Assembly: GCF_000805335.1 (NCBI RefSeq) | Contig: NZ_KN708638.1 | Coordinates: 4,972,473-5,036,472, forward strand | Direction of reading: 5' to 3' | Source: Streptomyces sp. CT34 | GTDB taxonomy: Bacteria; Actinomycetota; Actinomycetes; Streptomycetales; Streptomycetaceae | Length of the DNA stretch: 64,000 nucleotides | Shown: positions 41,232 to 49,713 of the stretch, piece after piece | How positions within the stretch are numbered: position 1 is the stretch's first letter | Layout of the letters: each line of letters starts with the position of its first letter | Notes under the pieces: generated by a model | The model's database searches: none | The model's input: the letters and a program-made list of their open reading frames with translations, nothing else | Told to the model about the DNA's origin: nothing | Position numbers and translations under genes: made by a program

Positions 41232-42236
41232 CTAGGGCTGCTGCTGGCTGAGCAGCGGGCGCAGCTGCGGCGGGAGGAGGTTCTCGCAGGACTTGCTGGC
41301 CGACTGGGTCAGTGCGTCGTTCACGCAGGAGAAGTAGTCGCGGTAGACGATCTGGACGGTGAAGGTCGCGGCCACCATCATCAGCGCCAGTGAGGCGGTG
41401 ACCAGGCCGGCGATCGCCGCTGTGGTCTGCGGCCGGGTGGCGCCCGGCGAAGGGGGCGGGCCGGCGGGGGCCGGGCGGCCCTCTATGGCCGCGGTGGCCG
41501 CCGCGGCCCGCGTCTTCGCCGGGTCGGGCTTGCCGCGCAGCGCGCTGATGCCCCAGTACAGGGACAGCGAGCCCAGCAGCAGCGCGACCTCGGGCAGGCT
41601 GAACAGCACGAAGAAGAACGACCACATGCCGGCGAGGAGGGCGTAGCGCGCCCGGCGCTGGACCGGGTCGGTGGGGTCCCAGCGCAGGCCGCCCGGGGTG
41701 CCCGGTCCGCCCTGGCCGCCGCCCTGCGGGCCGCCGCGGCCCGGCCGGCTGCCGAACTCGCCGCTCTGCCGGCCCGGTTGGCGGCTGCTCCACTGGCTGC
41801 CCCAGGCCGGGGGTCCGTCCTGCCGCTCCTGGCCGCCGTCGCCATCCCCGTTGCCGTTGCCGTCGCCGCCCCGGTCCTGCCCGTGCCCGGCCGGGGTGCG
41901 GGGGCGCCACTCCTGGTCGGGGGCGCCGGCGGGCGGCGGGGCGAAGGGGTTGTCCCGGTTGGGGGCGGGGGACCCCTTGGGGGCGGAGGTGCCGGCGGGG
42001 TCGGGCCTACCCGAGGAGGGCGAGTCCGGGGTGGGCGAGTCCGGGGAGGACGACGACTTGCGCTCACGCGGCAGCAGGACCGCGCCGGGGGCGGTGGCGG
42101 GCTGGAAGCCCCACCCAGCGGTAGCCGGGGTGGGGCGGAGGAGAGCCGCGCGGCGGCGTCGGTCCGGCATCTGGAGTGCGTCTTCCCCTTGTCTCGGGCG
42201 TCCGTCCGGCGGGTCGGCCGGGGGCACGGTCACCAT
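41232..42236 (-). CDS. Pro/Gly-rich membrane protein, unknown function
   Basis: The 334-residue protein has about 185 residues of disordered Pro/Gly/Arg/Gln-rich sequence. Helices follow at about residues 197-228 (YALLAGMWSFFFVLFSLPEVALLLGSL) and 280-305 (AAIAGLVTASLALMMVAATF). A short outer tail carries two Cys residues (SCVNDALTQ...CENLL). It is probably cytoplasmic at the N-terminus with a small exposed C-terminus. I do not recognise a named family. The neighbourhood (next to purN) is, from memory, conserved. The ATG at 42236 has CGGGAG upstream at long spacing. The internal ATG at 42170 is an alternative. Confidence 0.65.
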   Translation of the reverse strand: MVTVPPADPPDGRPRQGEDALQMPDRRRRAALLRPTPATAGWGFQPATAPGAVLLPRERKSSSSPDSPTPDSPSSGRPDPAGTSAPKGSPAPNRDNPFAPPPAGAPDQEWRPRTPAGHGQDRGGDGNGNGDGDGGQERQDGPPAWGSQWSSRQPGRQSGEFGSRPGRGGPQGGGQGGPGTPGGLRWDPTDPVQRRARYALLAGMWSFFFVLFSLPEVALLLGSLSLYWGISALRGKPDPAKTRAAAATAAIEGRPAPAGPPPSPGATRPQTTAAIAGLVTASLALMMVAATFTVQIVYRDYFSCVNDALTQSASKSCENLLPPQLRPLLSQQQP

Positions 42237-42440
42237 GAACTGCGTGCGTTCTCCCGCCCGACGCTACCTCCCGTGCCCGCCCCCGTCCCGCGGGGGCCGC
42301 GCGGTGTGCCGGTATCGTTGCTGACGGTCGGCTCGTTCGTAGGGTTCCCCGTATTCACGCGACCCCTCGCTTTGTGCGACCGTACAACCCCCAGATCGCA
42401 CCCCAAGACCCGCCTCACGACCGCGAGAAAGACCCCCATC

Positions 42441-43085
42441 GTGGCCCCCTCCTCCCTCCCCGATCGCCCCGCCCCGGCCCGGATCGTGGTCCTCGTCTCC
42501 GGATCGGGCACCAATCTCCAGGCGCTGCTCGACGCCATCGCCGCGCAGGGCGCGGCGCAGTACGGCGCCGAGATCGTGGCCGTGGGCGCCGACCGGACCG
42601 GGATCGCCGGTCTGGAGCGTGCCGAGCGGGCCGGGCTGCCGACGTTCGTGTGCCGGGTCAAGGACTACGCGGACCGGGCGGCGTGGGATGCGGCGCTCAC
42701 CGAGGCGACCGCCGCGCACGCCCCGGACCTGGTGGTCTCGGCCGGCTTCATGAAGATCCTCGGCAAGGAGTTCCTGGCCCGGTTCGGCGGCCGGACGGTC
42801 AACACCCACCCGGCGCTGCTGCCCAGCTTTCCCGGTGCCCACGGAGTGCGCGACGCGCTCGCGTACGGCGCGAAGGTCACCGGCTGCACCGTCCACTTCG
42901 TCGACGACGGCGTCGACACCGGCCCGATCATCGCGCAGGGCGTGGTCGAGGTCCGGGACGAGGACGATGAATCCGCGCTGCATGAGCGCATCAAGGAAGT
43001 CGAGCGAACGCTGCTCGTCGATGTCGTGGGGCGTCTGGCCCGTCACGGCTACCGCATAGAGGGACGAAAGGTACGTATCTCGTGA
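42441..43085 (+). CDS. purN: phosphoribosylglycinamide formyltransferase
   Basis: The 214-residue protein has the PurN fold with IVVLVSGSGTNLQALLDAI, the catalytic Asn-His pair in VNTHPALLPSFPGAHG and the Asp in HFVDDGVDTGPII. It transfers the formyl group of 10-formyl-THF to GAR in purine synthesis. The GTG start is chosen because the family core begins about 13 residues later and upstream sequence is not coding-like. The stop overlaps the purH start as GTGA, so both are coupled. FolD, encoded 3.5 kb downstream, supplies the cofactor. Confidence 0.95.
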   Translation: MAPSSLPDRPAPARIVVLVSGSGTNLQALLDAIAAQGAAQYGAEIVAVGADRTGIAGLERAERAGLPTFVCRVKDYADRAAWDAALTEATAAHAPDLVVSAGFMKILGKEFLARFGGRTVNTHPALLPSFPGAHGVRDALAYGAKVTGCTVHFVDDGVDTGPIIAQGVVEVRDEDDESALHERIKEVERTLLVDVVGRLARHGYRIEGRKVRIS

Positions 43086-44653
43086 CCGCCACCGAAGGTA
43101 CGCGGCGCCCCATCCGGCGCGCGCTGGTCAGCGTCTACGACAAGTCCGGGCTGGAGGAGCTGGCCCAGGGGCTGCACGCGGCGGGCGTCCAGCTCGTCTC
43201 CACCGGGTCGACGGCCGCGAAGATCGCCGCCACCGGGGTGCCGGTCACCAGGGTCGAGGAGCTCACCGGCTTCCCGGAGTGCCTCGACGGCCGGGTCAAG
43301 ACCCTGCACCCCAAGGTCCACGCCGGCATCCTCGCCGACCTGCGCCTTGAGGATCACCAGCGGCAGCTGGCCGACCTCGGCGTCGAGCCGTTCGACCTGG
43401 TGGTCGTCAACCTCTACCCGTTCCGGGAGACCGTCGCCTCCGGCGCCACCCCCGACGAGTGCGTCGAGCAGATCGACATCGGCGGCCCCTCGATGGTCCG
43501 CGCCGCCGCCAAGAACCATCCCTCGGTCGCCGTGGTCACCAGCCCCGAGCGGTACGCCGACGTCCTCGCGGCCGCGCAGGGCGGCGGCTTCGACCTGGCC
43601 GCCCGCAAGCGGCTGGCCGCCGAGGCGTTCCAGCACACCGCCGCCTACGACGTGGCCGTCGCCTCCTGGATGACCAACGTCTACGCGCCGGAGGCGGACG
43701 GGGCCGGGCTGCCCGAGTTCCTCGGCGGGACCTGGGAGCGCCGCAGCACCCTGCGCTACGGCGAGAACCCGCACCAGGGCGCAGCCCTCTACGTGGACGG
43801 CCAGCCGGGCGGCATCGCCAACGCCGAGCAGCTGCACGGCAAGGAGATGTCCTTCAACAACTACGTGGACACCGAGGCCGCCCGCCGCGCCGCCTACGAC
43901 CACGAGCGGCCCTGCGTCGCGATCATCAAGCACGCCAACCCCTGTGGTATCGCGGTCGGTTCGGACGTCGCCGAGGCGCACCGCAAGGCGCACGCCTGCG
44001 ACCCGGTCTCGGCGTACGGCGGGGTGGTCGCGGTGAACCGGCCGGTGACCGTCGCGCTCGCCGAGCAGGTCGCGGAGATCTTCACCGAGGTCATCGCGGC
44101 CCCGGCGTACGAGGACGGCGCGGTCGAGATCCTGGCCCGCAAGAAGAACATCCGCGTCCTGAAGGTCGACGGCACCCCGCACCAGCCCGGTGACCTCAAG
44201 CTGCTGTCGGGCGGCGCGGTGCTCCAGCACACCGACGTCTTCCAGGCCGAGGGCGACGACCCGGCCACCTGGACCCTCGCCACCGGAGAGGCGCTGTCCG
44301 CCGACGAGTTGGCGGAGCTGGCGTTCGCCTGGAAGGCGTGCCGCGCGGTGAAGTCCAACGCGATCCTGTTGGCGAAGGACGGCGCGTCGGTGGGCGTCGG
44401 CATGGGGCAGGTCAACCGCGTCGACTCCTGCAAGCTCGCCGTCGAGCGCGCGGGCGAGGAGCGGGCGCGCGGCGCGTACGCGGCGTCGGACGCGTTCTTC
44501 CCGTTCCCCGACGGCCCGGAGATCCTGATCGCCGCCGGCGTCAGGGCCATTGTCCAGCCGGGCGGTTCGATCCGCGACGAACTGGTCGTCGAGGCCGCGA
44601 AGAAGGCCGGCGTGACGATGTACCTCACCGGGACCCGGCACTTCTTCCACTGA
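43082..44653 (+). CDS. purH: bifunctional AICAR formyltransferase / IMP cyclohydrolase
   Basis: The 523-residue protein has the N-terminal IMP cyclohydrolase domain (ALVSVYDKSGLEELA, VSTGSTAAKI, GRVKTLHPKVHAGIL). The C-terminal AICAR transformylase domain has IIKHANPCGIAVG with the catalytic Lys-His region, and AFWAK-like AFAWKACRAVKSNAI. It catalyses the last two steps of IMP synthesis. Length is normal. Translation is coupled to purN through a GTGA overlap. A strong terminator follows 25 bases after the stop. Confidence 0.97.
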   Translation: MTATEGTRRPIRRALVSVYDKSGLEELAQGLHAAGVQLVSTGSTAAKIAATGVPVTRVEELTGFPECLDGRVKTLHPKVHAGILADLRLEDHQRQLADLGVEPFDLVVVNLYPFRETVASGATPDECVEQIDIGGPSMVRAAAKNHPSVAVVTSPERYADVLAAAQGGGFDLAARKRLAAEAFQHTAAYDVAVASWMTNVYAPEADGAGLPEFLGGTWERRSTLRYGENPHQGAALYVDGQPGGIANAEQLHGKEMSFNNYVDTEAARRAAYDHERPCVAIIKHANPCGIAVGSDVAEAHRKAHACDPVSAYGGVVAVNRPVTVALAEQVAEIFTEVIAAPAYEDGAVEILARKKNIRVLKVDGTPHQPGDLKLLSGGAVLQHTDVFQAEGDDPATWTLATGEALSADELAELAFAWKACRAVKSNAILLAKDGASVGVGMGQVNRVDSCKLAVERAGEERARGAYAASDAFFPFPDGPEILIAAGVRAIVQPGGSIRDELVVEAAKKAGVTMYLTGTRHFFH

Positions 44654-44677
44654 GCCGGACCGGTACCGGTACGTACC

Positions 44678-44710
44678 GAGGGCCGCACCCCTGTCCGGGG
44701 TGCGGCCCTC
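44678..44710 (+). terminator. terminator after purH
   Basis: GAGGGCCGCACCCC (44678-44691) pairs perfectly with 44697-44710 around TGTCC. It lies between convergent genes and may act on both. Confidence 0.9.
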
Positions 44711-44730
44711 GCCGCGTGCCGCCTCTGCGG

Positions 44731-45303
44731 TCAGTAACGCGGCCTGTTGAACCAGGCGTTGCCCTCGTCCTTGCTGACGAAGACCACCACCAGGATGCCC
44801 AGCACGGTGTGCACCAGGCCGAACGGGAAGGTGGCCAGGCTCACCAGGATGGTGCCGACGCCGAAGACGATGGTGCCGATGCGGACGCCCTTGCCGCCGT
44901 TGCCGAACTGCGCGGCGAGGGTGATCGCGGCGGCGGTGAACACCACGATGATCACGATCGCCGCGATCAGCAGGCCCTTGCCGACGTTGAACGCCGACAT
45001 GTCCGCGTAGGGCGAGGACGAGGCGTCGTGCGACGCCTTGCTGACGCCGCCCAGTCCCAGCACCGCGAGGACCAGGCCGATGAGGTTCAGGCCGGCGAGC
45101 ACGAACAGCATCGCGCGGGCGCCCTTGACGCCGCCCGGCATCGCCGTCGGGTACTGCGGCTGCATACCGGGCATCGGGCCGCCCGGGTACGCGCCGTACG
45201 GCGCCACGGGCTGCTGCGGCTGCATGGGCTGCTGCTGGGGATAGCCGTATCCGGGCTGCTGGCCCGGCGGCGGGCCGTAGGGGTTCGGGTTCGGATAGCT
45301 CAC
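44731..45303 (-). CDS. Pro/Gln/Tyr-rich N-terminal membrane protein, unknown function
   Basis: The 190-residue protein starts with a disordered YPNPNPYGPPPGQQPGYGYP region (to about residue 65). Three membrane helices follow, at about 66-84, 110-133 and 146-172. The N-terminal style is the same as that of the RDD protein encoded just upstream on the same strand, so the two probably act together or are cotranscribed, although a terminator lies between them. GTG at 45303 is chosen because GAAGGA lies eight bases upstream. I know no family name with certainty (DUF4190-like is possible). Confidence 0.7.
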   Translation of the reverse strand: MSYPNPNPYGPPPGQQPGYGYPQQQPMQPQQPVAPYGAYPGGPMPGMQPQYPTAMPGGVKGARAMLFVLAGLNLIGLVLAVLGLGGVSKASHDASSSPYADMSAFNVGKGLLIAAIVIIVVFTAAAITLAAQFGNGGKGVRIGTIVFGVGTILVSLATFPFGLVHTVLGILVVVFVSKDEGNAWFNRPRY

Positions 45304-45433
45304 GAGCGGTGTCCTTCGGGCGACTTGAGCCGATATCGGCGCTCGGGCGAGCGGATATCGGTGCGTTGACGGGACGGTAGGCCACCGGGCCTCCGTCATG
45401 CCCCACCGGGCACGGACCCGGCTCCCAACAGCG

Positions 45434-45476
45434 CCACGAAGGCCCCCGGTCGCTAGTGCGCGGGGGCCTTCGGTGG
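45434..45476 (-). terminator. terminator after the RDD gene
   Basis: CCACGAAGGCCCCC (45434-45447) pairs with GGGGGCCTTCGGTGG (45462-45476) with one bulged base. It sits 35 bases beyond the RDD stop on the minus strand. Confidence 0.75.
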
Positions 45477-45510
45477 GCTGTTCAGGGCGCCGGTGCGGCC
45501 CGGTACGGCG

Positions 45511-46293
45511 TTACTGGGCGCGGACGACCACGGTGCCGGCGACCTTGTCCGCGAAGGTCTGCGCCTTCTCGTCCCACAGCGGCCACAGGTAGCCGATGTA
45601 GCAGACGATGCCGTCGAGGAAGTGGCAGATCTTGCGCACGAACGCCATACCGAAGCCGATGGGCTGGCCGGTGGCCTCCTTGACCAGACGGATGCCCAGC
45701 GCCTTCTTGCCCGGGGTCTGGCCGGTGCTGCCCTCCTTCACGAGGATGAAGATGGCCGCGACCAGCGCGATGATCGCGGCGAGCACGATGCACAGGATCG
45801 CGCCGCCCGGGGTGGCGCTGGACGACGCCGAGTTGGCGGCGTTCTGGTAGCAGGACATGTCGCCGGGCTGGCAGGAGGAGTAGTCCGGGTGGATCGACGT
45901 GGCCGCGCTCGCCGACATGCCGATGGCGATGGCGTACAGGATGCCCGGGATCAGGCCCACGATCAGGCCGTCGATCAGGTACGCGCCGACGCGCGCGCCC
46001 CAGCTCGCGTACCCCTGGGGCATCCCCGGCATGCCCGGCATCCCCGGCTGACCGTACGGGCCCTGCGGCTGCTGCGGGTAGCCGCCGTACTGCGGCGCGC
46101 CCTGCTGCGGCGGGACCTGGCCCTGCTGGGGGTAGCCGTACGGCTGCTGGGGCTGCTGCGGGGCGCCCTGCTGCGGGTAGCCGTAACCCGGTGCGCCGCC
46201 CTGCGGCGGGACCGGGGGCTGCTGGCCGTACGGGCCCTGGGGGGCCTGCGGCGGCTGCTGGCCGTACGGGTTGTTCGGGTCGCCGAAGCTCAT
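45511..46293 (-). CDS. RDD family membrane protein
   Basis: The 260-residue protein has a long Pro/Gln/Gly/Tyr-rich N-terminus (residues 5-95). An RDD domain follows: YASWGARVGAYLIDGLIVGLIPG with the family's conserved Arg and Asp, helices near 105-128, 163-187 and 218-236, and GQTPGKKALGIRLVKEATG. RDD proteins are small membrane proteins of mostly unknown role. Some act in ion exchange. Two cysteines (YSSCQPGDMSCYQ) lie in the first outer loop and could form a disulfide. The ATG has a textbook GGAGGAAAG ribosome binding site. Confidence 0.85.
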   Translation of the reverse strand: MSFGDPNNPYGQQPPQAPQGPYGQQPPVPPQGGAPGYGYPQQGAPQQPQQPYGYPQQGQVPPQQGAPQYGGYPQQPQGPYGQPGMPGMPGMPQGYASWGARVGAYLIDGLIVGLIPGILYAIAIGMSASAATSIHPDYSSCQPGDMSCYQNAANSASSSATPGGAILCIVLAAIIALVAAIFILVKEGSTGQTPGKKALGIRLVKEATGQPIGFGMAFVRKICHFLDGIVCYIGYLWPLWDEKAQTFADKVAGTVVVRAQ

Positions 46294-46539
46294 GTGTTGC
46301 TTTCCTCCGTTGGGTGTCAGTGGGGGACGACGCGGCGTGACTCGGAGGAAAAACAGGTGGATTCACTGGCCCGCCCCCGACGATGCCTGCGGCACTGCGC
46401 GTCAATCCTTCTAGGTGAGGAATCCCTCTGTCCAGTCAGGGCGGCCGACCTTTGTCCAACCGCAATGATCATTTCCGGACAACTGCCGCCCGCGCGGCCT
46501 GATTGGAACACGGGTGCCTCCATCCGGGAGGATGGGGGT

Positions 46540-47409
46540 ATGACTGCCCAGATTCTGGATGGCAAGGCCACCGCCGCCGCGATCAAGTCCGAGCTCACCG
46601 ACCGCGTCGCGGCGCTGAAGGCCAGCGGCGTACAGCCCGGCCTCGGCACCCTGCTGGTCGGCGACGACCCCGGGAGCCGCTGGTACGTCAACGGCAAGCA
46701 TCGGGACTGCGCGCAGGTCGGCATCGCCTCGATCCAGCGCGAACTGCCGGAGACCGCCACGCAGGAGGAGATCGAGGCCGTCGTCCGGGAGCTCAACGAG
46801 GACCCGGCCTGCACCGGCTACATCGTCCAACTCCCGCTCCCCAAGGGCATCGACGCCAACCGCGTGCTGGAGCTGATGGACCCGGCCAAGGACGCCGACG
46901 GGCTGCACCCGATGAGCCTGGGCCGGCTGGTGCTCGGCATCGAGGGGCCGCTGCCGTGCACCCCGTACGGCATCGTCCAGCTGCTGCGCCGGCACGGGGT
47001 CGAGATCAAGGGCGCGCACGTGGTGGTGGTCGGCCGGGGCATCACCATCGGCCGCCCGATGCCGCTGGTGCTGACCCGCAAGTCGGAGAACGCCACGGTC
47101 ACCCAGTGCCACACCGGCACCCGCGACCTGTCCGCGCACCTGCGGCAGGCCGACATCATCGTCGCCGCGGCCGGTGTGCCGCACATCATCAAGCCCGAGG
47201 ACGTCAAGCCCGGCGCGGCCGTGCTGGACGTCGGCGTCAGCCGGGACGAGAACGGCAAGATCGTCGGCGATGTGCACCCCGGCGTCGCCGAGGTGGCCGG
47301 CTGGGTCGCGCCCAACCCGGGCGGCGTCGGCCCGATGACCCGGGCCCAGCTGCTGGTCAACGTCGTCGAGGCGGCCGAGCGCGCCGCCGGCGGCACCGCC
47401 CGGCGTTAG
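46540..47409 (+). CDS. folD: methylenetetrahydrofolate dehydrogenase / methenyltetrahydrofolate cyclohydrolase
   Basis: The 289-residue protein has the FolD signatures: the YVNGKHRDCAQVGI catalytic Lys region, QLPLPKGID, PCTPYGIVQLLRRHGVEIKG, and the dinucleotide-binding VVVGRGITIGRPM. PNPGGVGPMTRAQLL lies near the end. It interconverts 5,10-methylene-THF and 10-formyl-THF using NADP, feeding PurN and PurH encoded just upstream. Note that the usual SxxVGxP loop reads RGITIGRP here, as in many actinobacteria. The ATG at 46540 follows GGGAGGATGGGG. DUF3017 follows after 66 bases. Confidence 0.95.
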   Translation: MTAQILDGKATAAAIKSELTDRVAALKASGVQPGLGTLLVGDDPGSRWYVNGKHRDCAQVGIASIQRELPETATQEEIEAVVRELNEDPACTGYIVQLPLPKGIDANRVLELMDPAKDADGLHPMSLGRLVLGIEGPLPCTPYGIVQLLRRHGVEIKGAHVVVVGRGITIGRPMPLVLTRKSENATVTQCHTGTRDLSAHLRQADIIVAAAGVPHIIKPEDVKPGAAVLDVGVSRDENGKIVGDVHPGVAEVAGWVAPNPGGVGPMTRAQLLVNVVEAAERAAGGTARR

Positions 47410-47475
47410 TCGGGGGAGAGGTCTGAGAGCCTGTCTACGACACGACCCGGACACGGAAGGGGCTGACCGCCACCC

Positions 47476-47904
47476 ATGGCCGCCGAAGCGCACTCCGAGG
47501 GCGCATCCGAGCCGCAGCGCACCTCGCGCCGGTTTCCGCAGGTCACCCGGGACACCGCCCGCCCCGAGGGCGGCGGCCGGGCCGCCTCGGGCGGCTCCCC
47601 CGCACCGGCCCGGCAGTGGCCGCTGCTCGCCGTCATGGGCGGTGTGGCGGCCGGGCTGCTGCTGGTCGCGGTCGACGCGTTCCGCATCGGCTCGATCGTG
47701 ATCGGGCTCTCCCTGCTGGCCGGCGCGGTGCTGCGGTGGGCGCTGCCGTCGGTGGGGATGCTGGCCGTACGGTCCCGCTTCACCGACATGGCGACGTACG
47801 GCGTGCTCGGCTTCGTGATCGTGATCCTGGCGCTGATGGTGCAGCCCAAGCCGTGGATCCACATCCCGTTCCTCGACGACATCGTGCACTTCACGGTGCG
47901 GTAG
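47476..47904 (+). CDS. DUF3017 family membrane protein
   Basis: The 142-residue protein has a polar N-terminal half and three membrane helices, at about residues 53-70, 75-93 and 110-127. It ends PKPWIHIPFLDDIVHFTVR, which fits DUF3017. It commonly follows folD in Streptomyces. No function is known. The ATG is preceded by GGAAGGGGCTGACC. There is no clear terminator before icd. Confidence 0.85.
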   Translation: MAAEAHSEGASEPQRTSRRFPQVTRDTARPEGGGRAASGGSPAPARQWPLLAVMGGVAAGLLLVAVDAFRIGSIVIGLSLLAGAVLRWALPSVGMLAVRSRFTDMATYGVLGFVIVILALMVQPKPWIHIPFLDDIVHFTVR

Positions 47905-47975
47905 CGCAGCGCTGCGGGCACCCGGCCCGGGGTGACCGCGGTACGGCGAGCCGCCCGTGCCGTAGCCGCCCGCGC

Positions 47976-47989
47976 CCGTGTGACGCGGG
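47976..47989 (+). promoter_or_regulatory. CRP-like half-matched site upstream of icd
   Basis: GTGACGCGGGTAAC fits the Streptomyces Crp pattern GTG-N6-GNCAC except for one base (AAC for CAC). It is about 55 bases ahead of the icd start. An exact match to the same pattern lies upstream of the aldehyde dehydrogenase gene. Chance matches are common in this base composition. Confidence 0.25.
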
Positions 47990-48042
47990 TAACTTGGCGA
48001 CGTCCGGGGGGTGTACCGACCGCGAGAGGGATGTTCCGCCTC

Positions 48043-49263
48043 ATGGCCAAGATCAAGGTTGCCCACCCCGTCGTCGAGCTCGACGGCGACGAGATGACCC
48101 GCATCATCTGGTCGTCCATCAGGGACCGGCTGATCCTCCCGTACCTCGACATCGAGCTGAAGTACTTCGACCTGGGCATCGAGCACCGGGACGCGACCAG
48201 CGACCAGGTGACCGTCGACGCCGCGCACGCCATCAAGGAGCACGGCGTCGGCGTGAAGTGCGCCACGATCACGCCGGACGAGGCGCGGGTCGAGGAGTTC
48301 CACCTCAAGGCGATGTACCGCTCGCCGAACGGCACCATCCGCAACATCCTCGGCGGCGTGATCTTCCGCGAGCCCATCATCATGGAGAACGTGCCGCGGC
48401 TGGTCCCGGGCTGGACCGCGCCCATCGTCGTCGGCCGCCACGCCTTCGGCGACCAGTACCGCGCCACCGACCTCAAGGTCCCCGGCGCCGGCACCCTCAC
48501 CCTGGCCTTCGCCCCGAAGGACGGCGGCGAGCCGATCGAGCTGGAGGTCCACGAATTCCCGGGCCCCGGCGTCGCGCTGGCCATGTACAACCACGACGAC
48601 TCGATCCGCGACTTCGCGCGGGCCTCGTTCCGCTACGGGCTGGACCGCGGCTACCCCGTCTACATGTCGACGAAGAACACGATCCTGAAGAAGTACGACG
48701 GCCGGTTCAAGGACCTCTTCCAGGAGGTCTTCGACAGCGAGTTCCGGACCGAGTTCGACGCCAAGGGGCTGACCTACGAGCACCGGCTGATCGACGACAT
48801 GGTCGCCATGGCGCTCAAGTCGGCCGGCGGTTACGTCTGGGCCTGCAAGAACTACGACGGCGACGTCCAGTCCGACGTCGTCGCCCAGGGCTTCGGGTCG
48901 CTGGGGCTGATGACGTCGGTGCTGATGTCCGCGGACGGGCGGACCATCGAGGCGGAGGCGGCGCACGGCACCGTCACCCGCCACTACCGCCGCCACCAGC
49001 AGGGCAAGCCCACCTCCACCAACCCGGTCGCCTCGGTCTTCGCCTGGACCCGCGGGCTCGCCCACCGCGGCCGGCTCGACGACACCCCCGAGGTGGTCCG
49101 CTTCGCCAAGGTGCTGGAGCGGGTCTGTGTGGAGACCGTCGAGGGCGGCCAGATGACCAAGGACCTGGCCCTCCTGATCGGCCCGGCGCAGCCCTGGCTG
49201 ACCACCGAGCAGTTCCTGGACGCCCTGGACGCCGGGCTCCAGAAGGCGATGGCGCCCGTCTGA
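48043..49263 (+). CDS. icd: NADP-dependent isocitrate dehydrogenase, homodimeric eukaryote-like type
   Basis: The 406-residue protein starts MAKIKVAHPVVELDGDEMTRI. It has the features of the subgroup that includes human IDH1/2: ATITPDEARVEEFHLKAMYRSPNGTIRNILGG (substrate Ser/Asn and Arg), YMSTKNTILKKYDGRFKD, LIDDMVAMALK with metal-binding Asp, and EAAHGTVTRHYR for NADP. It makes 2-oxoglutarate and NADPH from isocitrate. S. coelicolor, from memory, relies on a monomeric 740-residue enzyme encoded elsewhere, so this type is notable here between folD and mdh. The ATG at 48043 is chosen from the family start. ATG 48031 with GAGAGGG is possible. Confidence 0.93.
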   Translation: MAKIKVAHPVVELDGDEMTRIIWSSIRDRLILPYLDIELKYFDLGIEHRDATSDQVTVDAAHAIKEHGVGVKCATITPDEARVEEFHLKAMYRSPNGTIRNILGGVIFREPIIMENVPRLVPGWTAPIVVGRHAFGDQYRATDLKVPGAGTLTLAFAPKDGGEPIELEVHEFPGPGVALAMYNHDDSIRDFARASFRYGLDRGYPVYMSTKNTILKKYDGRFKDLFQEVFDSEFRTEFDAKGLTYEHRLIDDMVAMALKSAGGYVWACKNYDGDVQSDVVAQGFGSLGLMTSVLMSADGRTIEAEAAHGTVTRHYRRHQQGKPTSTNPVASVFAWTRGLAHRGRLDDTPEVVRFAKVLERVCVETVEGGQMTKDLALLIGPAQPWLTTEQFLDALDAGLQKAMAPV

Positions 49264-49713
49264 GGCGCGCGGCCGGCGGCCCGCCGGCTGGCCGGGATTC
49301 ACCGCTCGGGGCGGTCGGCCCTGCGGAGGGGGATTGCCCGTGCGGATACCGGGCATGCGCTCGAATACCCCCCACGGGTGTGGCACAGGCCGGTGGCCGT
49401 CCGCGCTCCCCTCCGAGCGGGCGGCCACCGCACCGCCGCGCGGGACCGGCCGGGGCGCACGCCGAGCCGGGGCGCACGCCGGGCCGGGGGCCTGATGGGC
49501 CGGGGGCGCCCGGTGGGATGGCCGGTCCGGGTCCGGTGAGGTGGCCGGTGAGGTGTCCCACACCGGGCCGTCGTCGGCGCCGGGCGGGGGTCCGATAGCC
49601 TGACGGCCGGGTCTCTCGATACCAAGAGACCTCGATAGATGGGCAGGGACACCCACCGCCACCCAAGGTGGTCCAGGGGCTTGCCCCCGGAAAACACCGC
49701 GCAGGAGATCGCC
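49264..49713. other. intergenic region upstream of mdh
   Basis: This 450-base region shows no convincing gene on either strand. It contains a doubled GCCGGGGCGCACGCCG block (49451-49485), GC-rich spacer and, at its right end, the inverted repeat and AT-richer promoter region of mdh. Confidence 0.6.
49610..49631 (+). promoter_or_regulatory. inverted repeat GGTCTCT-N8-AGAGACC upstream of mdh
   Basis: The 7-bp arms (49610-49616 and 49625-49631) surround CGATACCA, 83 bases before the mdh start. GCCTGACGG upstream and CGATAGAT downstream may be promoter elements, placing the repeat where a repressor could act. The regulator is not known from the sequence. Confidence 0.45.
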
